This document shows positions 47,566 through 55,219 of a stretch of DNA of 64,000 nt, one piece after another. The notes beneath the pieces were generated by a model, which was not told the DNA's origin, made no database searches, and saw nothing but the letters and a program-made list of their open reading frames with translations. Every line of letters starts with the position of its first letter. Position 1 is the stretch's first letter. Location: NCBI GenBank assembly GCA_007713455.1, contig VMRT01000016.1, forward strand, positions 175,380 through 239,379. The letters run 5' to 3'. The stretch comes from Pseudomonas sp. GTDB lineage: Bacteria; Pseudomonadota; Gammaproteobacteria; Pseudomonadales; Pseudomonadaceae. Position numbers and translations under genes: made by a program.

Positions 47566-48480
47566 ATGACCACCACATCCAACGAGAAATCGTATTTTGA
47601 CCTCCACACTTCGGGCATCGGTTACATCCAGCGTGCCCGTGAAGTACCTGTTCGGGGCGGCCGCCGTGCGCAGCCTTTCCTGGCATGCACCATCGCCGCG
47701 CTGGTCGGCCCCGCCAAGGATCCCAGCTATCGCTATTTCGACGTCAAGGTCTCGGGTGCCGAGGCCAAGAAACTGGTCGAGCGCTACATCGGCGTTGACG
47801 ATCCCAAGCAGCGCCCACTGGTGCGCTTTCGCCTCGGCGACCTGTGGGGCGATGCGTACATCCGCGACAAGGGCGAGCAGAAAGGCCAAGCCGCCGCGTC
47901 CCTCAAGGCGCGACTGCTCAAGGCCGAGCCGCTTGACCGGGCCGAACTGGCTTCGATCAGGCAGCACGAGCTGATCACCCGCGGCATCGGCTACCTCAGC
48001 CGTCCGAAGGACGTCACGCCCAAAGATGGCGACCCGTTCCTCTCTTGCACCGTCGCCGCGCTGGCCGGGCCTGTCGATGAACCGGAGTATCGGTACTTCG
48101 ACACCATCGTTACCACCCCTGAAGCCGAGCATCTGGTTCGCCGGTGCGTGCAGGCCATCGAAGGGGACTGCAAGGTGCTGATCGCCTTCCGTCTCAACGA
48201 CATGAAGATCGATCCGTACATCCGCACCAAGGGTGAGCGCGCTGGGGAACCGGCCGCAAGCCTGGATTCGACACTGATCCACATCGGCCTGATCAAGATC
48301 GACGGCACCAAGGTCTATCCGACGAGCCCCGCGCAAGCCGATTCGCCGCCGGCCCAGGACGCTCCCGCGCCCGAAGCCGAGGACGCCGACCTCGCTTCCG
48401 ATCAGCCTGTCGAGCCCGCCGAGCGTGAGCCCGAAGGTGAAGTCGAGGAGCAGGAGCCGGCATTGGCTGCTTCGTTCTGA
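47566..48480 (+). CDS. STY4534/DUF3577 family ICE replication protein, tandem domain
   Basis: 304 residues consisting of two DUF3577 copies: residues ~8-105 (YFDLHTSGIGYIQRAREVPV ... YIRDKGEQKGQ) and ~128-245 (LITRGIGYLSRPKDVTPKDG ... PYIRTKGERAGEPAASL), then an acidic Pro/Glu/Ala tail. Most relatives that I recall have one copy. The family belongs to ICE/pathogenicity-island replication modules (STY4534) and looks like a single-strand-binding-type beta fold. The acidic tail is reminiscent of SSB tails. Confidence 0.85.
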   Translation: MTTTSNEKSYFDLHTSGIGYIQRAREVPVRGGRRAQPFLACTIAALVGPAKDPSYRYFDVKVSGAEAKKLVERYIGVDDPKQRPLVRFRLGDLWGDAYIRDKGEQKGQAAASLKARLLKAEPLDRAELASIRQHELITRGIGYLSRPKDVTPKDGDPFLSCTVAALAGPVDEPEYRYFDTIVTTPEAEHLVRRCVQAIEGDCKVLIAFRLNDMKIDPYIRTKGERAGEPAASLDSTLIHIGLIKIDGTKVYPTSPAQADSPPAQDAPAPEAEDADLASDQPVEPAEREPEGEVEEQEPALAASF

Positions 48481-48481
48481 T

Positions 48482-48531
48482 CCGGCATGGCCCTTCATGG
48501 GGCCTTGCCGCTCTTGCTATTCACAAGGAGA
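48482..48531 (+). promoter_or_regulatory. Structured leader of the DUF3275 gene
   Basis: CGGCA-t-GGCCC-TTCAT-GGGGCC-t-TGCCG forms a long stem (48,483-48,510). Then CTTG (about 48,512) and CAAG of the Shine-Dalgarno region (CAAGGAG) can pair. Confidence 0.5.
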
Positions 48532-48537
48532 ACCATC

Positions 48538-49236
48538 ATGGCAGTCACATCGGCGCCCGAGAAATCGGTTTCGCCCATCATCGTCCCCGGCCAACTCACG
48601 CTGCGTACCATCCGCGGCAAGAACGGCCCCTTCACGGTCGGACGCCTCGCCACGCACCTCGGTACGTTCGAGGTCAAGGACCCGGAGCTGGAGCAATACC
48701 CCGAAGGCAAGTACGACGGGGAGTTCATCATCAGGTACATCTTCCCGAAGTCCTACCCGGTCGGTGGCGGCATGCGCTTCGAGATCCGCGCCAGCCTGGA
48801 CGGAATGACGCTCTACGACATCGACAAACTGAGCCGTGACGAGGCACGCAGCTTCGCCACCCAGGACCTCGATCCACTTGATGAAGAGTTGGGCGCACAG
48901 CCTGCAGTAACACCGGCAACACCGGCCAAGCCCAGCAAAACTTCCAGGCCCGCCAAGCCAGCACCCGTGCAGGCATCCACGGACCCGCTGGTCGATACCA
49001 CGCCCTTCGGCGTGGATGCGCCGACGCCCGCTGCGGCAACTGCTCCCGGCAGTACCGAAGATGGCGACGCCGCGCTGTTCAGCTTGCTCTGGCCGCTGGG
49101 CGAGTCCGTGAAACTGGATTCGACCATCGACCGCCGCACCCTGCGCACGCAGATCGCCCGCCTGGGCGAACTGGGCTACGCGCTGGACTTCAAGACGCAG
49201 GAGTGGAGCCGCCAGGCCGAACTGCAACCTGCGTAG
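48538..49236 (+). CDS. DUF3275 family ICE protein
   Basis: 232 residues. DUF3275 core: IVPGQLTLRTIRGKNGPFTV, GRLATHLGTFEVKDPELEQY, PEGKYDGEFIIRYIFPKSYP, VGGGMRFEIRASLDGMTLYD. Then a Pro/Ala-rich linker and a C-terminal helical domain (DAALFSLLWPLGESVKLDST). An ICE-specific family next to DUF3577, of unknown function; the core resembles a single-strand-binding-like beta barrel. Operon or leader control as for its neighbours. Confidence 0.82.
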   Translation: MAVTSAPEKSVSPIIVPGQLTLRTIRGKNGPFTVGRLATHLGTFEVKDPELEQYPEGKYDGEFIIRYIFPKSYPVGGGMRFEIRASLDGMTLYDIDKLSRDEARSFATQDLDPLDEELGAQPAVTPATPAKPSKTSRPAKPAPVQASTDPLVDTTPFGVDAPTPAAATAPGSTEDGDAALFSLLWPLGESVKLDSTIDRRTLRTQIARLGELGYALDFKTQEWSRQAELQPA

Positions 49237-49273
49237 TACTGGCATCACATCTGCGGTGTGCTTCATCCACCCG

Positions 49274-49320
49274 CCGGGGGTCTTCCCCACGGGAAGGCTT
49301 CTGGCTCAATTTTTTCAGGA
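49274..49320 (+). promoter_or_regulatory. Structured leader of the gene at 49,329
   Basis: GGGG-TCTT-CCCC hairpin (49,277-49,288), alternative CTTCCC-CAC-GGGAAG stem (49,282-49,296) sharing the same C residues, then CTtCTG complementary to CAGgAG at the Shine-Dalgarno sequence. Confidence 0.55.
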
Positions 49321-49328
49321 GGCCTCTC

Positions 49329-49736
49329 ATGGGCTGGTATTTCTCACCCCAATCGCACTCTGAACTGATCGCGGAGTTGATCGCACCGCAAGAGACCGAG
49401 CGCGCCAGCGTCAAGGTCATCGCCCACGCGCTGCGTGGCAACGTCCTCTGGTCTGTTGTGCAAGTGACGGCCAAGGCCGAAGGCGTACACCGTGATCTCG
49501 CACCGGGCCAGTCCCTGTGCACCATCCGCTGCGATCTGCTGGAACGCAGCGGCGGCCAGTGGGGCTACAAGCCGCTGGACGAATCCATGCACCCGTACTA
49601 CTACTCGTGCCCGCTGTCCTATCTGAACCTCGCACCGGAGCAGTCCGCCGAATGGCGTGCAGGCGTTCGCGCCTACCACGTGCGGCGGCGCACATCCAAG
49701 GAAGCCACAGCTCCAGCTACGGCGCTGACGGCCTGA
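49329..49736 (+). CDS. ICE orphan protein (small DUF6927-like)
   Basis: 135 residues: MGWYFSPQSHSELIAELIAP, then VKVIAHALRGNVLWSVVQVT, ICDLLERS-like TIRCDLLERSGGQWGYKPLD and YYYSCPLSYLNLAP. This pattern (WYF opening, GxWGYKxxDE) recurs in ICE and plasmid orphan genes. Function unknown; the DUF name is from memory. AGGAGG precedes the ATG. Confidence 0.65.
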   Translation: MGWYFSPQSHSELIAELIAPQETERASVKVIAHALRGNVLWSVVQVTAKAEGVHRDLAPGQSLCTIRCDLLERSGGQWGYKPLDESMHPYYYSCPLSYLNLAPEQSAEWRAGVRAYHVRRRTSKEATAPATALTA

Positions 49737-49761
49737 GTCAGGGACGCTTTTTTTCCACCCC

Positions 49762-49815
49762 AAGGGGCAGTACTTGCCCCCTGCGGGCGGTGCTGTTCCC
49801 GTTCATCCGAGGACA
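49762..49815 (+). promoter_or_regulatory. Structured leader of the gene at 49,821
   Basis: GGGGCA (49,764) pairs with TGCCCC (49,775); the following CCC-TGC-GGG offers an alternative stem; a CCCG segment (49,798) and GAGGA Shine-Dalgarno sequence follow. Confidence 0.5.
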
Positions 49816-49820
49816 CCACC

Positions 49821-50471
49821 ATGCCCGCAAACACTTCTTCCACCACGCTGTACCGCATCGACGAATGCCCGGAAGTGATGGCCGACGCTTGCGTCGGCGA
49901 TGACCAGGGCAACCTGATCTTCCTGTCGATCTGGGCGCGGGACACCGCCGTCCAGCAGTTCCTGGCTCGCCTGACCCTCGGGCGCGACGAGCAGGGGCTG
50001 GAGCAGTTCCATGTCATCACCGACCAGGGTGGCAGCGTCCCGGTGTTCGTCGGCAACGTCGATCGCCTGGAAAAGCGCATGACCCGCGCCTACCGGCGAA
50101 CGCTGTTCGGTTCGCTGTCCAACGTGTGGCTGTTCGATCGGCGCTGCGTCAAGCCCGACAAGGCCAACGCCAGCGCACTGGCATTGCTGCCCCGCGATAG
50201 CGACCACCGGCTTGACCGCTTGTGGCCGTTGGTGCAGGACACCTGCCCACTGCCGTTGCTCGACCACTGGCGCGAAACCGTGCTGGAACTGCTGCAAAGC
50301 CGCGAGATGCTGACCCGCCTGCCATTCGCCCTCGGGCCTTTGGTGGGCCATCGGCTCGCCATCGACGTGCCGGCGCTGACCCAGGCGCTCGGCTCGCTGA
50401 TCCGCAGTGACGTGCTCACCGCCTATCCCTATCCGGCCAGGATTTGGACGCCGGAAACGGTAACGGCTTGA
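49821..50471 (+). CDS. ICE orphan protein, unknown
   Basis: 216 residues (MPANTSSTTLYRIDECPEVM...TPETVTA). There is a beta-rich N-terminal part (GNLIFLSIWARDTAVQQFLA) and a helical C-terminal domain (PLLDHWRETVLELLQSREML). No recognised catalytic motif. Conserved in the orphan block of this ICE family next to the methyltransferase-like gene. GAGGA precedes the start. Confidence 0.6.
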   Translation: MPANTSSTTLYRIDECPEVMADACVGDDQGNLIFLSIWARDTAVQQFLARLTLGRDEQGLEQFHVITDQGGSVPVFVGNVDRLEKRMTRAYRRTLFGSLSNVWLFDRRCVKPDKANASALALLPRDSDHRLDRLWPLVQDTCPLPLLDHWRETVLELLQSREMLTRLPFALGPLVGHRLAIDVPALTQALGSLIRSDVLTAYPYPARIWTPETVTA

Positions 50472-50475
50472 CCCA

Positions 50476-50530
50476 CCTGCGCAGGCACGCCAAGGCGCGC
50501 CTTCTCTATTCATCCCCGCCAACCAGGAGA
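50476..50530 (+). promoter_or_regulatory. Palindromic leader of the methyltransferase-like gene
   Basis: Two perfect palindromes, CCTGCGCAGG (50,476-50,485) and AAGGCGCGCCTT (50,492-50,503), then TCTC complementary to GAGA at the Shine-Dalgarno sequence (CAGGAGA). Confidence 0.45.
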
Positions 50531-50535
50531 CTTCC

Positions 50536-51657
50536 ATGGCTCTCATGTTCCCGCGGCTTGCCCGCAACTTCGTGAAGAACGGGTACTTCCCAACCGATGA
50601 ACCGACGCTCGAAAGAGCCCTCAATGCACTGATGCCCAGTGCGCCTGAATCCAATGGGCCGATGTGCATCCTCGATCCCTGCGCCGGCGAAGGCGTGGCG
50701 ATTGCCGAAGCTGCTCATGCCCTCGGGCGCGAGCAGGCCAGGGCGTTCGCCGTCGAGTTCGACGCAGAGCGGGCGCGCCATGCCCGCGGCCTGGTCGATC
50801 ACTGCCTGCACGCGGATCTGATGGACACGATGATCTCCAAGCAGTCCTTTGGGCTGCTCTGGCTCAATCCGCCATATGGCGACCTGTCCAAGGACGTCAA
50901 CGGCAACATTGGCTATCAGGGTCAGGGCCGTGCCCGCCTCGAAAAGCTGTTCTACCAGCGCACGCTGCCCCTGCTGCAGTACGGCGGCGTGCTGGTCTTC
51001 ATCATCCCCGGCTACGTGCTCGACGCCGAGCTGGTCGGCTGGCTGACGCGCCACTACACCGACCTGCGGATCTACCGAGCGGTGGAAACGCAGTTCAAGC
51101 AGGTGGTGATCTTCGGTCGGCGGGTGCGCCAGCGTGAGCAGGCACCCGATGGCGTCAAAGCCGTGCGCAATCTGCTGCTGCAGGTTGGGCTTGGCGAAGT
51201 CGAAGCCGAGGAGCTGCCGGGCGAATGGCCGTTCCTGCCGTACATCGTCCCAGCCAGTCCGGCGGAGCCGGGGCATTTCTTCCGCGTGACGATGGAGCCG
51301 GAGCAGTTCGCCGATGAGGTTGGCAGACTGCAAGGCCTCTGGCCGTCGCGGGATACGCAGTTGGGGGCCGCGCAGCAGACGCTGCGTCCACCGGCGCGGG
51401 CCTTGTCCCACTGGCATCTCGCCCTGGCCCTGGCTGCGGGTGCGATCTCGGGAGTCGTGCAATCCAAGACGGGGCGCGTACTCGTCGTCAAAGGTGACAC
51501 CCACAAGGACAAGACGCTCCAGCGGGAATTCACCGAACGCGAAGACGGCTCGATTGCCGAGACGCGCATCCTCACCGACAAGTTCGTTCCCGTCATCCGA
51601 GCCTGGGACATGACGCCGGGTTCCGCCACGCGGGGCGAGGTGTTGACCATTCGCTGA
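50536..51657 (+). CDS. DUF6094 family N6-adenine-type methyltransferase-like protein
   Basis: 373 residues. SAM-binding motif I at about residue 50 (CILDPCAGEGVAIAEAAHAL), an acidic strand end (RAFAVEFDAERARHARGLVD), and motif IV NPPYGDLSKD at ~120, the adenine or amino-group methyltransferase signature. The C-terminal half includes ARALSHWHLALALAAGAISG. Such proteins are fixed members of ICE and plasmid orphan blocks; a DNA-modification role, perhaps anti-restriction, is inferred. No cognate nuclease is nearby. Confidence 0.8.
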   Translation: MALMFPRLARNFVKNGYFPTDEPTLERALNALMPSAPESNGPMCILDPCAGEGVAIAEAAHALGREQARAFAVEFDAERARHARGLVDHCLHADLMDTMISKQSFGLLWLNPPYGDLSKDVNGNIGYQGQGRARLEKLFYQRTLPLLQYGGVLVFIIPGYVLDAELVGWLTRHYTDLRIYRAVETQFKQVVIFGRRVRQREQAPDGVKAVRNLLLQVGLGEVEAEELPGEWPFLPYIVPASPAEPGHFFRVTMEPEQFADEVGRLQGLWPSRDTQLGAAQQTLRPPARALSHWHLALALAAGAISGVVQSKTGRVLVVKGDTHKDKTLQREFTEREDGSIAETRILTDKFVPVIRAWDMTPGSATRGEVLTIR

Positions 51658-51673
51658 TCGTTTCTCCACCGCC

Positions 51674-51687
51674 GACGGTTCGCCGTC
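51674..51687 (+). repeat. Hairpin GACGG-TTCG-CCGTC, copy 1
   Basis: A 5-bp stem with a stable TTCG tetraloop followed by GAGTTTTCC. Probably the terminator of the methyltransferase-like gene. An identical 14-mer lies at 52,494, also at the end of a gene. Confidence 0.65.
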
Positions 51688-51702
51688 GAGTTTTCCACCC
51701 AC

Positions 51703-51750
51703 CGGGGTCCAGTCGCCCCGATGGGGTGCCGTGGCCCCTCCATATCCAGG
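51703..51750 (+). promoter_or_regulatory. Structured leader of the frameshifted gene at 51,760
   Basis: Four segments: CGGGG (51,703), CCCCG (51,716), GGGG (51,723) and CCCC (51,735). Each C segment can pair with either flanking G segment. CTCC (51,738) is complementary to GGAG, the Shine-Dalgarno sequence at 51,749. Confidence 0.6.
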
Positions 51751-51759
51751 AGCCTTCCC

Positions 51760-52070
51760 ATGGCAGCCCAAGCACTCTCCATCAGCCAGCCCCCGAGCCT
51801 GCGCTTCTCGCCCGGCCAGGTGGTCATGACCTGCGGCGTCGATGACCTGGTCCAACAGGCCAATTCAACCCGATTCCCTACCTGCGTCGCCACCTCGGCG
51901 GCGATTGGGGCGACCTCGACGACAGCGACAGGCGGCAGAACGATGCCGCGCTGAAGTCCGGTGAGGATCGTCTGTTCTCTTCCTACCAGGTCGCACCCGG
52001 CCTGAAGCTCTGGATCATCACCGAATGGGATCGCAGCCTCACCACGTTGCTGTTGCCCAGCGAGTACTGA
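51760..52070 (+). pseudogene. Frameshifted paralogue of the next ICE orphan gene
   Basis: The frame from the ATG reads MAAQALSISQPPSLRFSPGQ ... DDLVQQ, then runs into an unrelated frame. The +1 frame continues NPIPYLRRHLGGDWGDLDDS ... WIITEWDRSLTTLLLPSEY to the stop at 52,068. Adding a single G at 51,858-51,859 would restore one ~103-residue protein (QQGQFNPIPY). The C-terminal half matches the neighbouring gene at 52,140 (RH-GDWGD ... ITE-DR-T-LPSEY). It is either a real one-base deletion or a sequencing error. Confidence 0.8.
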
Positions 52071-52081
52071 TCTTCTCCAAC

Positions 52082-52134
52082 GCGGGGCCACCGACACCCC
52101 GCAAGGGTGCTGTAGCCCCTTCACTCCGAAGGAA
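52082..52134 (+). promoter_or_regulatory. Structured leader of the gene at 52,140
   Basis: GCGGGG (52,082) with CCCCGC (52,097); AAGGG (52,103) with CCCCTT (52,116). CCTTC at 52,118 is also complementary to GAAGG, the Shine-Dalgarno sequence at 52,128. Confidence 0.6.
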
Positions 52135-52139
52135 ACCAC

Positions 52140-52445
52140 ATGACATCCGACCAACATGACAAGCACCGCCGCAAACGGCTGTTCGAAATCGGTGCACTGG
52201 AGTTCAGCGAAGGCGTCGAACGCCTGATGAACGAAGGCCGGCTCGATCCCATGCCGCTTTTCGAACGCCACATGCGTGGCGACTGGGGCGACGTCGCGGA
52301 CTACCAATGGCAGCAGAACAACGCTGCGTTGGAGTCTGGCGAACGCCTCGATTCGTTTTACGTCGTCACCCGTGACCTGAGCATCCGCATCTTCACCGAA
52401 GCAGATCGCAGAGCGACCCGCATCGTGCTGCCGTCCGAGTACTGA
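52140..52445 (+). CDS. ICE orphan protein with GDWGD motif
   Basis: 101 residues: KRLFEIGALEFSEGVERLMN, LFERHMRGDWGDVADYQWQQ, NNAALESGERLDSFYVVTRD, LSIRIFTEADRRATRIVLPS-EY. The H-x(2,3)-GDWG...N..AL..G.R..S.Y.....ITE.DR.....LLPSEY pattern is that of plasmid/ICE-related orphan proteins. It is paralogous to the broken gene just upstream. Function unknown. Confidence 0.75.
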   Translation: MTSDQHDKHRRKRLFEIGALEFSEGVERLMNEGRLDPMPLFERHMRGDWGDVADYQWQQNNAALESGERLDSFYVVTRDLSIRIFTEADRRATRIVLPSEY

Positions 52446-52493
52446 CCGCGAGTTGTCACCGCAGGCCACGAGCGCCTGCACTGTCCAACCACT

Positions 52494-52507
52494 GACGGTT
52501 CGCCGTC
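52494..52507 (+). repeat. Hairpin GACGG-TTCG-CCGTC, copy 2
   Basis: Identical to the 14-mer at 51,674. It lies 49 bases after the stop of the preceding gene and before the leader of the helicase gene. Confidence 0.65.
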
Positions 52508-52520
52508 TCTCTACCCACCA

Positions 52521-52572
52521 CGGGGCATGCCATCGCCCCGCTGGGGTGGTGCATGTCCCATTTTTCTTTGGA
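52521..52572 (+). promoter_or_regulatory. Structured leader of the helicase gene
   Basis: CGGGG (52,521), CCCCG (52,536), GGGG (52,543), CCC (52,557), the same four-segment order as upstream of 51,760, followed by a T-rich stretch and a TTTGGAG Shine-Dalgarno sequence. Confidence 0.55.
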
Positions 52573-52580
52573 GCATCACC

Positions 52581-54860
52581 ATGTCCGTTGATCTCGACAC
52601 CACCGCTAACGATGCAGAGCCCGTACAGGGCGAACTGCTCGAAGTGGAATCCAACCCTCTCACCCTGAGCCTTCAGGATTTTGTCGGCGAGTTCGGCGAC
52701 GAACTGCTCGACTCTCTCAACCGCGCCAACCCGCCGGTCTATACCGGCCAAGCGCAAGCACAGCGGCAACTCGTCGTCGCCAGCCTCAAGCGCAAGTTGT
52801 TCCAGGCCCAGGCCGAAGTTGTCCATGCCGCCGCCGAGCTGTTGGTCGATCAAGGCGAGCGCGCTGCGATCGTCAATGGCGAAATGGGTTGCGGCAAGAC
52901 GACCGTCGGCATCGCCACGGCCGCCGTGCTCAACGCCGAAGGCTACCGCCGCACCCTGGTGCTTTCGCCTCCCCACTTGGTCTACAAGTGGCGGCGCGAG
53001 ATCCAGGAGACGGTGGCTGGTGCCAAGGTCTGGGTGCTCAATGGCCCGGACACGCTAGTCAAGCTCATCAAGCTGCGCGAGCAGTTGGGTGTGCAGCCCA
53101 CGGGCCAGGAGTTTTTCATCCTGGGCCGCGTCAGGATGCGGATGGGGTTCCATTGGAAGCCGGTCTTCACCCAGCGGCGCACCCGCCACGGCGACGTGGC
53201 GGCCTGCCCGGACTGCGGCACGCTCATCACCGACCTCGACGGCGAGCCGGTCAACCCGATCGGGCTCGAAGCCGAGGAGTCCCGCAGGAAGTGCAGCCAC
53301 TGCGCCGCGCCCCTGTGGACGCTGATCCGCCCGCGCAGCCTGTCCGGCAGCGACCAGTCCTCGGTCGTCCTCAAAGCCTTGAAGCGCATCCCGACCATCG
53401 GGGAAGTCACCGCGCAGAAGTTGATGCAGAAGTTCGGTGACGGCTTCCTGGCCTCGATGCTGGGTGACAACATCCATGAGTTCATCAACCTCATGGATGG
53501 CAACGGCGAGCTGGTGTTTTCCGACCGTCAGGCCACGCGCATGGAACGTGCGATGGCCAACATGGAGTTTGGCTTTGGCGAGGGCGGCTACCAACCGTCC
53601 GAATTCATCAAACGCTACCTGCCGCAAGGCACGTTCGACCTGCTCATCGCCGACGAGGCGCACGAGTACAAGAACGGTGGCAGTGCCCAGGGCCAGGCCA
53701 TGGGCGTGCTGGCGGCGAAGGCTCGCAAGACCTTGCTGCTGACCGGCACGCTAATGGGCGGCTACGGCGATGATCTGTTCTACCTGCTGTTCCGGGCACT
53801 GCCAGGACGGATGATCGAAGACGGCTACCGCCCGACCACGAGCGGCAGCATGACCTCGGCTGCGATGGCGTTCATGCGCGATCACGGCGTCCTCAAGGAC
53901 ATCTACTCCGAGAGCGCCGGCACGGCGCACAAGACGGCCAAGGGCACCAAGGTATCGGTGCGCACCGTCAAGGCTCCCGGCTTCGGCCCGAAAGGCGTCT
54001 TGCGCTGCATCCTGCCGTTCACGATCTTTCTCAAGCTCAAGGACATCGGTGGCAACGTCCTGCCGCCGTATGACGAGGAGTTTCGTGAAGTCCAGATGGA
54101 CGTGGCGCAAGCTGCGGCCTACCGCGATTTGGCGGGTCGGCTGACCGCAGAGCTGAAACAGGCTCTGGCGCGACGCGATACGACCTTGCTGGGGGTGGTG
54201 CTCAACGTGCTGCTGGCCTGGCCGGATTGCTGCTTCCGGTCGGAGACCGTGGTGCATCCGCGCACGCGCAACACCTTGGCGTTTGTCCCGGCTCAGTTCA
54301 ATGAGTTCGAGATCAGCCCCAAGGAGCGTGAGCTGATCGATATCTGCAAAGCGGAGAAGGAACAGGGCCGCAACGTTCTGGCCTACACGGTCTATACCGG
54401 CACGCGCGACACCACGTCGCGCCTGAAGGGGCTGCTGGAGCAGGAAGGCTTCAAGGTGGCGGTACTGCGCGCAAGCGTGGATGCCAGCCGCCGAGAAGAC
54501 TGGATCGCCGAGCAACTGGACCGTGGCATCGACGTGCTCGTCACCAATCCCGAGCTGGTCAAGACGGGACTGGATTTGTTGGAGTTCCCGACGATTGTGT
54601 TCATGCAAAGTGGCTACAACGTGTACTCGCTCCAACAGGCAGCACGCCGCTCCTGGCGCATCGGGCAGAAACAGCCCGTGCGCGTGATCTACCTCGGCTA
54701 TGCCGGTTCCTCGCAGATGACCTGCCTGGAACTGATGGCCAAGAAGATCATGGTCTCGCAGTCCACCTCGGGCGACGTGCCCGAATCGGGGCTGGATGTT
54801 CTGAATCAGGACGGTGATTCCGTCGAGGTCGCACTGGCCCGGCAATTGGTCACCGCCTGA
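52581..54860 (+). CDS. ICE SNF2/superfamily-2 helicase with zinc-ribbon insertion
   Basis: 759 residues. Motif I NGEMGCGKTTVGIATAAVLN (~105-125); motif Ia LVLSPPHLVYKWRREIQETV; a CxxC...CxxC insertion (CPDCGTLITD ... CSHCAAPLW) at ~210-250; motif II IADEAHEYKNG (~355); motif III LLLTGTLMGGYGDDLFYLLF; motif VI QQAARRSWRIGQKQPVRVIY. The SWRIGQ box is SNF2-like. It is conserved in PFGI-1-type ICEs and may act on DNA during transfer or establishment. It is the last gene of the orphan block, with a strong terminator after it. Confidence 0.88.
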   Translation: MSVDLDTTANDAEPVQGELLEVESNPLTLSLQDFVGEFGDELLDSLNRANPPVYTGQAQAQRQLVVASLKRKLFQAQAEVVHAAAELLVDQGERAAIVNGEMGCGKTTVGIATAAVLNAEGYRRTLVLSPPHLVYKWRREIQETVAGAKVWVLNGPDTLVKLIKLREQLGVQPTGQEFFILGRVRMRMGFHWKPVFTQRRTRHGDVAACPDCGTLITDLDGEPVNPIGLEAEESRRKCSHCAAPLWTLIRPRSLSGSDQSSVVLKALKRIPTIGEVTAQKLMQKFGDGFLASMLGDNIHEFINLMDGNGELVFSDRQATRMERAMANMEFGFGEGGYQPSEFIKRYLPQGTFDLLIADEAHEYKNGGSAQGQAMGVLAAKARKTLLLTGTLMGGYGDDLFYLLFRALPGRMIEDGYRPTTSGSMTSAAMAFMRDHGVLKDIYSESAGTAHKTAKGTKVSVRTVKAPGFGPKGVLRCILPFTIFLKLKDIGGNVLPPYDEEFREVQMDVAQAAAYRDLAGRLTAELKQALARRDTTLLGVVLNVLLAWPDCCFRSETVVHPRTRNTLAFVPAQFNEFEISPKERELIDICKAEKEQGRNVLAYTVYTGTRDTTSRLKGLLEQEGFKVAVLRASVDASRREDWIAEQLDRGIDVLVTNPELVKTGLDLLEFPTIVFMQSGYNVYSLQQAARRSWRIGQKQPVRVIYLGYAGSSQMTCLELMAKKIMVSQSTSGDVPESGLDVLNQDGDSVEVALARQLVTA

Positions 54861-54873
54861 TTTCCACGCCATC

Positions 54874-54896
54874 GCCGGCCTAGCGCCGCCGGCTTT
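54874..54896 (+). terminator. First terminator after the helicase gene
   Basis: GCCGGC-8-GCCGGC (self-complementary arms) followed by TTTCTATT. Confidence 0.6.
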
Positions 54897-54912
54897 CTAT
54901 TGTTCACAACTT

Positions 54913-54954
54913 GCAGCCCCACTCGCGTTCTTCGTGGGCGGGGCTGCGTTTTTT
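54913..54954 (+). terminator. Strong terminator before the conjugation operon
   Basis: GCAGCCCC with GGGGCTGC, an inner CCAC/GTGG, and a TTTTTT tail. It separates the orphan block from the conjugation genes. Confidence 0.9.
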
Positions 54955-55219
54955 CTTTGGCGTGCTACGGCAGCCACCCTGCAATTGATTCGCGAAGTAC
55001 ACCGTTTTTCGTCCCATATTGCGGCTTAACTGCAAATCCGCCTATTGATCCATGAGCTACTGGTTGTGCGCAACAACGGGTGCGTCTGTACCGCCTGGAC
55101 GATACGCAGTAGGCATCCGGGTCGCCCCTGAAACCGGGCACTACCCAGTTCGCATTCCTGGCTGACCGCACGGCACCGTGCCGCCAAGGTATCGGCATCG
55201 CAACAGAAGAGCCGATGCC
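54955..55219. other. Promoter region of the conjugation operon
   Basis: 265 bp without a gene. It should contain the promoter for the 55,220-61,251 operon. A small dyad GTTG-TGCG-CAAC lies near 55,065. No confident -35/-10 pair. Confidence 0.4.

Noticed and set aside
50506..52976. Long minus-strand open frames (449 and 634 codons)
   Set aside because: Shadows of the methyltransferase-like gene, the orphan genes and the helicase; they cross several leaders and terminators.
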